Assembly: GCA_018384375.1 (NCBI GenBank)
Contig: JAHAYJ010000060.1
Coordinates: 33,172 to 97,171 of the forward strand
DNA length: 64,000 nucleotides
Source: Lachnospiraceae bacterium
Lineage (GTDB): Bacteria > Bacillota > Clostridia > Lachnospirales > Lachnospiraceae
Reading direction: 5' to 3'
Shown piece after piece: positions 37,077 through 45,629 of this stretch. The position numbers and the translations under genes are program-made. Each line of letters begins with the position of its first letter. Position 1 is the first letter of the stretch. The notes beneath the pieces are model-generated. The model worked only from the letters and a program-made list of their open reading frames with translations, was not told the origin of the DNA and did no database searches.

Positions 37077-38756
37077 ATGCAGCTGACAGGTGCTGAAATT
37101 GTTATAGAATGTCTGAAGGAACAGGGGGTAGATACGGTTTTTGGATATCCCGGCGGTACCATCCTGAATGTATACGATGCTTTGTATCAGAGAGGGGACG
37201 GAATTAACCATATTCTGACGTCACATGAGCAGGGAGCTGCCCATGCTGCAGATGGCTATGCGAGAGCGACCGGAAAGGTAGGTGTCTGTATGGCAACCAG
37301 CGGGCCGGGAGCAACAAATCTTGTAACCGGAATTGCGACTGCATATATGGATTCTGTGCCAATGGTTGCAATTACCTGTAATGTGGTTTTACCGCTTCTT
37401 GGAAAGGACACCTTTCAGGAGGTTGATATTGCCGGTGTAACTATGCCGATCACCAAGCATGGCTACATAGTAAAGGACGTTACAAAGCTTGCAGATACCA
37501 TAAGAAAGGCATTTTCCATAGCGAGGGAAGGGCGTCCGGGACCGGTACTGGTGGACATTACCAAGGATGTGACTGCCAATAAATGTGAGTATGAAAAAAT
37601 GGTTCCACTTCCGGCAAAAAACATTTCCAGGTATACAAGAGAGGACATTGAAGAGGCAGTAGAACTGATCAAGGCATCCAAGCGTCCGTTCATCTATGTG
37701 GGTGGGGGCGCAGTAATATCAGGAGCTTCTAAGGAGGTCCGGGAGCTTTCAAAACTGATGGACGCACCGGTATGTGATACGCTGATGGGCAAAGGTGTTA
37801 TGGACGGACATGATGATTACTATACGGGGATGATCGGCATGCATGGAACAAAAGCGTCGAATCTGGGCGTGAGTGAATGCGATCTCCTGGTTGCATTAGG
37901 GGCGAGGTTCTCAGACCGTGTCATCGGGAATGCTTCCATGTTTGCTTCACGGGCAAAGATACTTCATATTGATATTGATGCTGCGGAAATCAATAAAAAT
38001 ATTAAGTCAGCGGCCTCTGTCGTCGGGGATTTGAAGGATATTCTCCAAAAAATCAATAAAGAGTTGCCACAGATGGAACATAAAGAGTGGAACCTACATA
38101 TAAAAGAATTAAAAGAAAAATATCCCCTCAACTATGAGAAAGGAGTTCTTTCCTGCCCCTATATCATGGAAGAGATTGACAGGATAACAGAAGGAAAGGC
38201 TCTTATTACCACAGATGTAGGGCAGCATCAGATGTGGGCAGCACAGTACTATAAGTATTCAGAGCCCAGAACCTTTTTGTCATCCGGCGGACTTGGGACA
38301 ATGGGCTATGGTCTTGGCGCATGCATTGGAGCAAAAATGGGAAGGCCAGATAAAATCTGTATTAACATTGCAGGCGATGGCTGTTTCCGTATGAATATGA
38401 ATGAACTTGCAACGGCAAGCAGGTATAACATTCCGATCATTGAAGTGGTGATTAATAATCATGTTCTGGGAATGGTAAGACAGTGGCAGACACTTTTCTA
38501 TGAAAAGAGATATTCCCAGACGGTATTAAATGATGGCGTAGATTTCTGCCTGGTTGCCAAGGGACTTGGTTGTGAAGCAATTCGTGTGACAAAGAAAGAA
38601 GAGGTTGCAGATGCGATCACACGTGCGATAGAGATGAAAAAGCCTGTTCTGATCGAATGTATTATTCCGGAGGATGATAAAGTATTCCCTATGGTTCCTG
38701 CAGGTGCGCCGATCAGTGAAGTATTTGATGCAACGGATTTGGAAAAGAAAAAATGA
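37077..38756 (+). CDS. ilvB: Acetolactate synthase, large (catalytic) subunit
   Basis: Thiamine-diphosphate enzyme condensing two pyruvates, or pyruvate and 2-oxobutyrate. Start moved from TTG 37059 to ATG 37077, 8 bases after AGGAGG; 559 residues. LTSHEQGAAHAADGYARATG has the catalytic Glu, and GDGCFRMNMNELATASRYN is the ThDP/Mg motif. The regulatory subunit gene ilvN, normally adjacent, is absent, as is ilvC. The gene is coupled (ATGA) to the L,D-transpeptidase gene. Confidence 0.95.
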   Translation: MQLTGAEIVIECLKEQGVDTVFGYPGGTILNVYDALYQRGDGINHILTSHEQGAAHAADGYARATGKVGVCMATSGPGATNLVTGIATAYMDSVPMVAITCNVVLPLLGKDTFQEVDIAGVTMPITKHGYIVKDVTKLADTIRKAFSIAREGRPGPVLVDITKDVTANKCEYEKMVPLPAKNISRYTREDIEEAVELIKASKRPFIYVGGGAVISGASKEVRELSKLMDAPVCDTLMGKGVMDGHDDYYTGMIGMHGTKASNLGVSECDLLVALGARFSDRVIGNASMFASRAKILHIDIDAAEINKNIKSAASVVGDLKDILQKINKELPQMEHKEWNLHIKELKEKYPLNYEKGVLSCPYIMEEIDRITEGKALITTDVGQHQMWAAQYYKYSEPRTFLSSGGLGTMGYGLGACIGAKMGRPDKICINIAGDGCFRMNMNELATASRYNIPIIEVVINNHVLGMVRQWQTLFYEKRYSQTVLNDGVDFCLVAKGLGCEAIRVTKKEEVADAITRAIEMKKPVLIECIIPEDDKVFPMVPAGAPISEVFDATDLEKKK

Positions 38757-40153
38757 AAAAAAATGTTTTAAAGGGAGCAGGCATCGGAATTTCCATTGTT
38801 CTTTTGTCGATCATTGCAATGTATCTGGGACTGTCATTTTATTATGGAGACGGTTTCAGCTACGGCACATGGATCAATGGTGTTTATTGCACCGGAAAGA
38901 GTATCAATGAAGTTAACGATGAGCTCACAAGGCAGTGGAATTATGACGGACTTACCATTACAGACAGTGATGGTAAGTCTTATGCAATTTTACCGGAGGA
39001 TGTCAACCTTACCTTTGATTATGAGAGGACGCTGGAGTTGTATCTGCAGAAACAGAATCCCTATTTGTGGGTGGATAACCTCATGAAAAAGACAGATGAG
39101 AGGCGGCTTGAACCGGAGGTTTCTTATGATGAAGCTGTTTTCAATCAGATCGTGGAGGCAATGCCTTTTTTTCATGGGAAAAGAGATGAAGATCGTGTTG
39201 TGCAGATTGAAAAGGGAGAGACGGGATATATACTCATCAATGAAAGAGCCCATGTCCTTAATGAGGAAAAGACCAGAGAGCTGATCAGGACCGCGTTTGA
39301 TACTTTTGAAACAGAACTTGATCTGGAGAAAGAAGGATGCTATGCAGATCTTGAACTGTCACCGGAGATGAGGCAGGAACTTGCATTGTGGGAAAAGCTT
39401 AAGGAATACCAGGACTGTAGGATAATCTATCAATTTGGAGATGAACTGGTTCCCATTGATGCGGGAGTTGTATGTAATTGGCTAAAGACAGATGAGCAGG
39501 GAAATTTTGTCTACGACGAGACTGGAAATCTGTGTACGGATGAGGAAAAGTTGTATGATTTTGTAGACCGGCTGGCAGATGAATATGATACGGTTGGCGC
39601 GGAAAGACAGTTCCGGGCAACCAGAGGGGAGATCGTCACAGTCAAAGGAGGAACCTATGGAAATAAAATTGACAGAAAAGCAGAAAAGGAGTATCTTTTA
39701 GCAGCTTTTCAGGAAAAGAGGGAAGAAACTCACATTCCGGTCTATACACAGATGGCGCAAAAGCAAGGAAAGGATGATATCGGAGATACCTATATCGAAG
39801 TAGATATGACAAATCAGATGATGTATTACTACGTTGAGGGCAAGCTTGAAATTGAAACGCCGGTAGTGACGGGGAACATTTCTTTGAGAAGAGGAACACC
39901 GGAGGGTACCAACTATGTTTACAATAAGCAGAAAAACAGAATCTTGCGGGGAGAGGATTATGCGACACCGGTAGCTTACTGGATACCTGTAAGAGGAGCA
40001 ATCGGCATTCATGATGCGTCCTGGAGAAGCAAGTATGGAGGAGAGATCTATAAGACTAATGGTTCCCATGGTTGTATCAACACACCGCTTGAGGAGGTTG
40101 CTAAGCTTTATGATATGGTAGAGATCGGAACCCCTTGTGTGATGTTTTATTAA
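38753..40153 (+). CDS. L,D-transpeptidase (YkuD domain) with peptidoglycan-binding N-terminal region
   Basis: A 466-residue envelope enzyme. A membrane anchor (about 8-30, GAGIGISIVLLSIIAMYLGL) precedes a PG_binding_4-like region (about 45-330) and a C-terminal YkuD domain. The catalytic motif is SHGCINTP with Cys at 441, with IGIHDASWRSKYGG upstream. It should form 3-3 cross-links or attach proteins to peptidoglycan. Its ATG overlaps the ilvB stop. Coupling to amino-acid genes is unusual and may only mean shared growth-phase expression. Confidence 0.9.
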   Translation: MKKNVLKGAGIGISIVLLSIIAMYLGLSFYYGDGFSYGTWINGVYCTGKSINEVNDELTRQWNYDGLTITDSDGKSYAILPEDVNLTFDYERTLELYLQKQNPYLWVDNLMKKTDERRLEPEVSYDEAVFNQIVEAMPFFHGKRDEDRVVQIEKGETGYILINERAHVLNEEKTRELIRTAFDTFETELDLEKEGCYADLELSPEMRQELALWEKLKEYQDCRIIYQFGDELVPIDAGVVCNWLKTDEQGNFVYDETGNLCTDEEKLYDFVDRLADEYDTVGAERQFRATRGEIVTVKGGTYGNKIDRKAEKEYLLAAFQEKREETHIPVYTQMAQKQGKDDIGDTYIEVDMTNQMMYYYVEGKLEIETPVVTGNISLRRGTPEGTNYVYNKQKNRILRGEDYATPVAYWIPVRGAIGIHDASWRSKYGGEIYKTNGSHGCINTPLEEVAKLYDMVEIGTPCVMFY

Positions 40154-40158
40154 AGCAG

Positions 40159-40187
40159 TTGACTAAAGTGCTAAATACGTTTAAAAT
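40159..40187 (+). promoter_or_regulatory. Promoter of serC-serA
   Basis: TTGACT and TAAAAT separated by 17 bases, 52 bases upstream of the serC GTG start. Confidence 0.7.
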
Positions 40188-40239
40188 ATTTCCCAGATGT
40201 TTTTATTTCGGTACAAACCGTTAACAGGAGGAGAGAGAA

Positions 40240-41322
40240 GTGTCCAGAGTGTATAACTTTTCAGCAGGTCCGGCAGTTTTACCTGAAGAAGTATTAAAAG
40301 AAGCTGCAGATGAGATGTTAGATTACAGAGGATCAGGCATGTCCGTTATGGAGATGAGCCACAGATCCAAGGTTTATGACAACATTATCAAGGAGGCAGA
40401 GGCTGATTTAAGGGAACTTATGAATATTCCCGATAACTATAAAGTATTGTTTCTGCAGGGCGGAGCAAGCCAGCAGTTTGCAATGATTCCCATGAATCTG
40501 ATGAAAAACAAAAAGGCGGCTTATATTGTAACCGGCCAGTGGGCAAAAAAGGCTTATCAGGAGGCGAAGATTTACGGTGAAGCAGTTGAGGTAGCTTCTT
40601 CTGCAGATAAGACCTTTTCTTATATTCCGGATTGCTCTGATCTTCCCATTCCCGAAGATGCTGATTATGTATACATTTGTGAAAATAATACAATTTATGG
40701 TACAAAGTTTAAAGAATTACCCAATACCAAGGGACATACTCTGGTAGCAGATGTTTCTTCATGCTTCCTTTCAGAGCCTGTTGATGTAAGCAAATATGGT
40801 GTGATTTATGGTGGTGTGCAGAAGAATATCGGACCTGCAGGTGTGGTGATCGTTATTATCAGAGAAGACTTGATCACAGAAGATACCTTACCCGGAACGC
40901 CTACTATGCTGAAATATAAGATTCACGCAGATGCACAGTCACTTTATAATACTCCTCCGGCATATGGAATTTATATTTGTGGCAAGGTATTCAAATGGTT
41001 AAAAAAGCGTGGCGGCCTTGCGGCAATGAAGGAATATAATGAAAAGAAGGCAAAGGTTCTGTATGATTTCCTTGATGAAAGTAAACTTTTTAAGGGAACT
41101 GTCAGAAAGGAAGACCGCTCCCTGATGAATGTTCCGTTTGTGACAGGAAGTGAAGAGCTTGACGCAAAATTTGTAAAGGAAGCAAAGGAAGCAGGCTTTG
41201 AAAATCTGAAGGGACACAGAACCGTGGGTGGTATGCGTGCAAGTATTTACAATGCTATGCCGATTGAAGGCGTTGAAAAGCTGGTTGCCTTCATGAGAGA
41301 GTTTGAGAAAAATAATGCATAA
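40240..41322 (+). CDS. serC: Phosphoserine aminotransferase
   Basis: PLP enzyme converting 3-phosphohydroxypyruvate to phosphoserine. It starts with GTG at 40240, 8 bases after AGGAGG; no better ATG exists in the frame before the conserved N-terminus RVYNFSAGPAVLPEEVL. The 360 residues include YGGVQKNIGPAGVV, which carries the PLP lysine. serA follows after 25 bases. The protein is full length. Confidence 0.96.
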   Translation: MSRVYNFSAGPAVLPEEVLKEAADEMLDYRGSGMSVMEMSHRSKVYDNIIKEAEADLRELMNIPDNYKVLFLQGGASQQFAMIPMNLMKNKKAAYIVTGQWAKKAYQEAKIYGEAVEVASSADKTFSYIPDCSDLPIPEDADYVYICENNTIYGTKFKELPNTKGHTLVADVSSCFLSEPVDVSKYGVIYGGVQKNIGPAGVVIVIIREDLITEDTLPGTPTMLKYKIHADAQSLYNTPPAYGIYICGKVFKWLKKRGGLAAMKEYNEKKAKVLYDFLDESKLFKGTVRKEDRSLMNVPFVTGSEELDAKFVKEAKEAGFENLKGHRTVGGMRASIYNAMPIEGVEKLVAFMREFEKNNA

Positions 41323-41347
41323 TTTTGGATATTAAGGAGAAAATGAA

Positions 41348-42511
41348 ATGTTTCAGTATTATTGCCTGAATCCCATTGCACAGGTGGGACTCGATAAATT
41401 TACAGATGAATTTGTAAAAACAGAAGATGTAAATGCAGCACAGGGTATTCTGGTAAGAAGTGCAGCAATGCATGATATGGAGCTTTCCGATAACCTCCTT
41501 GCAGTGGCAAGAGCCGGAGCAGGGGTCAACAATATTCCTCTGGATAAGTGTGCGGAAAAGGGGATCGTCGTATTCAATACCCCCGGTGCTAACGCAAACG
41601 GTGTAAAGGAACTGGTAATTGCCGGTATGCTTCTTGCATCCAGAGATATCGTGGGCGGTATTAACTGGGTAGAATCTGCAAAGGAGGATGAGAATATTGC
41701 CAAGGCGGCAGAGAAGGAGAAAAAGCGTTTTGCCGGTACGGAGATCCAGGATAAAAAGCTTGGAATCATAGGGCTTGGAGCCATTGGTGTCAAGGTTGCT
41801 AACGTGGCAAAGCATATGGGAATGGAAGTATACGGTTATGATCCTTATGTATCGGTGGATGCTGCATGGAATTTAAGCCGTGATGTTAAGCATGTTCTGA
41901 ATGTTGAGGATATTTATGAGAACTGTGATATTATCACAATTCATGTCCCTCTTCTTGATTCTACCAAGGGAATGATCGACAAGGATGCAATTGCTAAGAT
42001 GAAGGACGGTGTGATTATCCTTAACTTTGCAAGAGATCTCCTTGCTGATGAAAAGGATATTCTTGAGGGTATTAAGTCAGGTAAGATTCGCAAGTATGTA
42101 TCCGATTTCCCGAACCCTACGACCGCAGGGCAGGAAGGCTGTATTGTCATTCCTCATCTTGGCGCCTCCACGGAGGAATCCGAGGATAACTGCGCGAAGA
42201 TGGCGGTAAAGGAGATGATTAACTATCTGAAGAACGGAAATATCGTCAACAGCGTTAATTATCCAAACTGTGATATGGGTGTCTGCTCACAGGCAGGACG
42301 TGTTGCAATTTTCCACAGAAATATTGCAAACATGATTACCAAGTTTACAGCATGCTTTGGTGATGAGGGTATTAATATCAGTGACATGATGAATAAGTCA
42401 AGAGGTGAGGTGGCTTATACCATGATGGATATTGAGACACCTGCCGATGAAGAGATTATCAAGAAACTGCAGTCTATTGATGGTGTATTCCGTGTACGCG
42501 TGGTAAAGTGA
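41348..42511 (+). CDS. serA: D-3-phosphoglycerate dehydrogenase with C-terminal ACT domain
   Basis: First committed step of serine synthesis. The 387 residues include the NAD loop LGIIGLGAIGVKVANVAKHM, the catalytic Arg in LNFARDLL, the Glu/Asp region and His in PHLGASTEESEDNCA. A short ACT domain at about 315-387 (NMITKFTACFGDEGINISDM) likely gives serine feedback. serB is not in the window. A large hairpin follows the stop. Confidence 0.95.
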   Translation: MFQYYCLNPIAQVGLDKFTDEFVKTEDVNAAQGILVRSAAMHDMELSDNLLAVARAGAGVNNIPLDKCAEKGIVVFNTPGANANGVKELVIAGMLLASRDIVGGINWVESAKEDENIAKAAEKEKKRFAGTEIQDKKLGIIGLGAIGVKVANVAKHMGMEVYGYDPYVSVDAAWNLSRDVKHVLNVEDIYENCDIITIHVPLLDSTKGMIDKDAIAKMKDGVIILNFARDLLADEKDILEGIKSGKIRKYVSDFPNPTTAGQEGCIVIPHLGASTEESEDNCAKMAVKEMINYLKNGNIVNSVNYPNCDMGVCSQAGRVAIFHRNIANMITKFTACFGDEGINISDMMNKSRGEVAYTMMDIETPADEEIIKKLQSIDGVFRVRVVK

Positions 42512-42521
42512 GCCAACCGAA

Positions 42522-42689
42522 AATCGCAGTTTACTGTCATTTATTAAAATAGTCTGCATAGAGGTCTTAAAGGCTTTATAGAAAAATCAAACAGCGCATT
42601 TTAGAAAATATATCCCCCGATTTCTTTGTTCGAAGCGAAGCAAATTTGAAATCGGGGGATTAATGTTATCTCTAAAATAAACTGCGATT
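42522..42689. repeat. Nested inverted repeats flanking the serA terminator
   Basis: AATCGCAGTTTA (42522-42533) is repeated inverted as TAAACTGCGATT (42678-42689). Inside this, TTTTAGA (42599-42605) pairs with TCTAAAA (42671-42677) around the 13-bp terminator stem. The outer arms lie 144 bases apart. A miniature element or regulatory RNA are both possible. Confidence 0.6.
42612..42660. terminator. Terminator-like hairpin between serA and the convergent small gene
   Basis: A perfect 13-bp stem (ATCCCCCGATTTC / GAAATCGGGGGAT) with an inner stem (TTTG/CAAA, TTCG/CGAA) in the loop. U-runs are poor on both sides, so it may act mainly as an RNA end-stabilising or bidirectional structure. Confidence 0.7.
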
Positions 42690-42696
42690 GCGGTGC

Positions 42697-43005
42697 TTAG
42701 AATTCTGTGAAATCCGCAAGGCCGGCATCGTCCAGATCCTCCTTCAGCATTGCATTCTGCTTGGCGGATACGATGCTTGCAAGATCCATATATTTAATAA
42801 ACACGTCTTCCAGCGACATACCCTTTTCGTCTGCAATTTCCTGCATGATGGGCTTTAATTTATCAAGCTGAAAAGAAACTCTTGTCTTCTGGGGATCAAT
42901 TTCGCCGAGCACACTTTCTGAGTATGCGTTGATACGGGAAAGCATTTCCTTTTCTTCATCGCTTAAGGAGGCAAAACTGGCAGAATTATTCTTTGGTTGA
43001 AACAT
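42697..43005 (-). CDS. Small acidic helical protein of unknown function
   Basis: A 102-residue protein with no recognised domain. It looks wholly alpha-helical and acidic: LSDEEKEMLSRINAYSESVL, then FQLDKLKPIMQEIADEKGMS and an acidic end DLDDAGLADFTEF. No membrane segment or signal. AAGGA lies about 10 bases before the ATG. It is divergent from glgB with overlapping candidate promoters and convergent with serA. Confidence 0.6.
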   Translation of the reverse strand: MFQPKNNSASFASLSDEEKEMLSRINAYSESVLGEIDPQKTRVSFQLDKLKPIMQEIADEKGMSLEDVFIKYMDLASIVSAKQNAMLKEDLDDAGLADFTEF

Positions 43006-43042
43006 ATTTCCACATCCTTTTTTAAAAATTTATTGCAATACG

Positions 43043-43071
43043 ATTGTAACACTTGGCGCTTGTGTTGTATA
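43043..43071 (-). promoter_or_regulatory. Candidate promoter of the 102-residue protein
   Basis: Minus-strand TATACA (43071-43066) and TACAAT (43048-43043) separated by 17 bases. It overlaps a possible plus-strand glgB promoter. Confidence 0.4.
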
Positions 43072-43073
43072 GA
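43044..43073 (+). promoter_or_regulatory. Candidate promoter of glgB
   Basis: TTGTAA (43044-43049) and TATAGA (43068-43073) separated by 18 bases, 64 bases before the glgB ATG. Confidence 0.4.
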
Positions 43074-43137
43074 TATCTTTGTTAAAATAAATACAGAATT
43101 GGTGTATAGCCGCTGTTGCGGCAGAATGAGAGGAAAT

Positions 43138-45585
43138 ATGAATAGTAGACTATATAAGCTGATGAACTGGCCAAGGATTGAAGGCGTTATTTATTCGGAG
43201 GAGGACCAGCCCCATGAGATACTGGGGCCGCATGTAGCTGGGAAGAGTGTACTTTTTCAAACCTTCCAGCCGGGTGCGGAAGCTGTGAGTGTTGTTGTTC
43301 AGCCCGGAAGCAAAAAATATAAAATGGAAATGGTAGATGAAGCAGGCTATTTTGCATGTCTTGTAAGTGGAAAAATCCCTCAGAAATACGAATATGAAGT
43401 GACTTTTGGAGAGGAAAATACAACCCTTATCAAAGATGCATATCAATATACAGTTGGGCTTGATAAAAAAGATATTGAAAAATTCAATGCAGGAATTCAT
43501 TACTCTGTCTATGAAAAGCTTGGAGCGCATCCCATGGTGATCGACGGAGTCTCCGGTACCTTTTTTGCAGTCTGGGCACCGAATGCGGTAAGAGTCAGTG
43601 TGGTTGGTGACTTTAACCACTGGGATGGACGGGTTCATCAGATGCGGCGCAATCAGGACGGAGGTATTTTTGAAATTTTTATTCCGGATGTGAAGGATGG
43701 AGATTGCTATAAATTTGAGATTAAAGCTAAGGGTGGATTGACCTATCTAAAAGCAGATCCCTATGCATTTGCACAGCAGCTGCGCCCCGAAACTGCTTCT
43801 GTTGTGAGAGATATCTCCTATACGTGGAAAGATCAGAAATGGATGAAGGAGCGGGAAAAACATCAGGGTGAAAATACACCGATCAGTGTTTATGAGCTAT
43901 ATCTTGGTTCCTTCCGGAAAAACACCGATACCGATGAATATATGAATTATCGGGAACTGGCAACTGAGATCGTAAAGTATGTAAAGGAAATGGGATATAC
44001 GCATGTAGAACTGATGCCTGTCATGGAGCATCCGTTGGATGCATCCTGGGGATATCAGGTGATCGGGTATTATGCGCCCACAGCCAGATACGGAACCGCC
44101 GAGGATTTCATGTGCTTTGTTGACACCCTGCATCAGGCGGGAATCGGTGTAATCCTAGACTGGGTGCCGGCTCATTTTCCCAGAGATACCTATGGGCTTT
44201 CCCAGTTTGACGGTACCTGCCTGTATGAACATGCGGATCCGAGACAGGGAGCACATCCCCACTGGGGAACACTGATCTATAATTACGGTCGTCCCCAGGT
44301 GTCTAACTATCTGATTGCCAATGCCATTTACTGGGTTGAAAAATTTCACGCAGACGGGATCAGGATGGATGCAGTAGCTTCCATGCTTTATCTGGATTAC
44401 GGTAAACAGGATGGACAATGGATCGCCAATATTTACGGAGGAAATGAGAATCTGGAGGCTGTAGAGCTTCTGAAGCATCTGAACTCCGTTATGAAAAAGC
44501 GGAATCCCGGTGTACTTATGATTGCAGAGGAATCAACTGCGTGGCCTAAGGTTACCGGAAGGCTGGATGAGGACGGACTGGGCTTTGATTTGAAGTGGAA
44601 TATGGGCTTTATGAATGATTATCTCTCCTATATCAGTAATGATCCTTATTTTAGAGCTCATCATCATAATGAACTGACCTTCAGTATGATTTATGCATAC
44701 AGTGAAAACTTTATCCTGGTATTCTCTCATGATGAAGTGGTTCATGGAAAGTCTACCCTGATCGGAAAGATGCCCGGTGTATTGGAGGACAAATTTGCAA
44801 ATCTGCGGATCACTTATACCTATATGATGACGCATCCCGGCAAAAAACTGCTGTTTATGGGACAGGATATTGCAGAATTCAGGGAATTTGACGAGACCAG
44901 ACAGACGGAGTGGGCTTTGCTTCAGTATGATTCCCATAAGGGCATTAACCGGCTGGTAAAGGATTTGAATAAATTGTATAAAGAAAAACCTGCATTATAT
45001 GCACTGGATACAAATCCCGAGGGCTTTGAATGGATCAATTGTATTTCCCCCGAAAAATGTATGGTTTCTTTTATGAGAAAAACCGGCAAGCCCGAAGAAG
45101 TATTGGTTGTTACGGTCAATTTTGCAAATGTGGAGCAGGAATTTGTCGTGGGCGTTCCTTATGAAGGAAAATATAAGGAAATATTGAATACAGATGCCAA
45201 ATGTTACGGTGGACTGGGAAGAGTGAATGGAAAGGCAAAGTTTGTTTCAGAAACAGAAGTAGATGGAAAGCCCTATTCTTTCACAATGAAGGCGGCACCT
45301 CTGTCGGCAAGTATCTTTGCTTTTGTACCTTACACAGAGAAGGAAAAGCAAGAAATTGCAAAGAAAAAAGCACAGATGGAGGCTCAGGCACGGGCAGAAG
45401 CAGCAAGACAGGAGGCGGAAGAAGCGAAAAGACAGGCCCTTGCGGCAAAGGAGGAGGCCCTTGCTGCAAAGAAGCAGGCACAGGAGGCTGTGGAAAAGGC
45501 AAGAAGAGCACAGGAAAGGGCAGAAAGAGAAATGCAAAAGGCGCAGGAAGAGCTGCAGCGTGTCGATGAAATCCGTAAGAAATAG
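43138..45585 (+). CDS. glgB: 1,4-alpha-glucan branching enzyme with C-terminal coiled-coil tail
   Basis: Forms alpha-1,6 branches in glycogen. The long ORF start (42997) runs through the intergenic region; ATG 43138, with GAGAGG upstream, is preferred, giving 815 residues. An N-terminal CBM48-type region (about 115-205, VWAPNAVRVSVVGDFNHWDG) precedes the GH13 barrel with GIRMDAVASML (nucleophile Asp), MIAEESTAWP (acid Glu) and VFSHDEVVHGKST. The core ends near residue 733; the remaining 82 residues (734-815) are an Ala/Glu/Lys/Gln-rich helical tail (AKKKAQMEAQARAEAARQEA) not usual for GlgB. No other glycogen gene is nearby. Confidence 0.93.
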   Translation: MNSRLYKLMNWPRIEGVIYSEEDQPHEILGPHVAGKSVLFQTFQPGAEAVSVVVQPGSKKYKMEMVDEAGYFACLVSGKIPQKYEYEVTFGEENTTLIKDAYQYTVGLDKKDIEKFNAGIHYSVYEKLGAHPMVIDGVSGTFFAVWAPNAVRVSVVGDFNHWDGRVHQMRRNQDGGIFEIFIPDVKDGDCYKFEIKAKGGLTYLKADPYAFAQQLRPETASVVRDISYTWKDQKWMKEREKHQGENTPISVYELYLGSFRKNTDTDEYMNYRELATEIVKYVKEMGYTHVELMPVMEHPLDASWGYQVIGYYAPTARYGTAEDFMCFVDTLHQAGIGVILDWVPAHFPRDTYGLSQFDGTCLYEHADPRQGAHPHWGTLIYNYGRPQVSNYLIANAIYWVEKFHADGIRMDAVASMLYLDYGKQDGQWIANIYGGNENLEAVELLKHLNSVMKKRNPGVLMIAEESTAWPKVTGRLDEDGLGFDLKWNMGFMNDYLSYISNDPYFRAHHHNELTFSMIYAYSENFILVFSHDEVVHGKSTLIGKMPGVLEDKFANLRITYTYMMTHPGKKLLFMGQDIAEFREFDETRQTEWALLQYDSHKGINRLVKDLNKLYKEKPALYALDTNPEGFEWINCISPEKCMVSFMRKTGKPEEVLVVTVNFANVEQEFVVGVPYEGKYKEILNTDAKCYGGLGRVNGKAKFVSETEVDGKPYSFTMKAAPLSASIFAFVPYTEKEKQEIAKKKAQMEAQARAEAARQEAEEAKRQALAAKEEALAAKKQAQEAVEKARRAQERAEREMQKAQEELQRVDEIRKK

Positions 45586-45629
45586 ATCATCAGCAATAGG
45601 CAATTAAGGAAAGGAGGAGTTGATAGCAG

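Noticed and set aside
42997-43137. N-terminal extension of glgB in the ORF track
   Set aside because: It covers the divergent promoter region, has Cys-rich unconserved residues and overlaps the start of the minus-strand gene.
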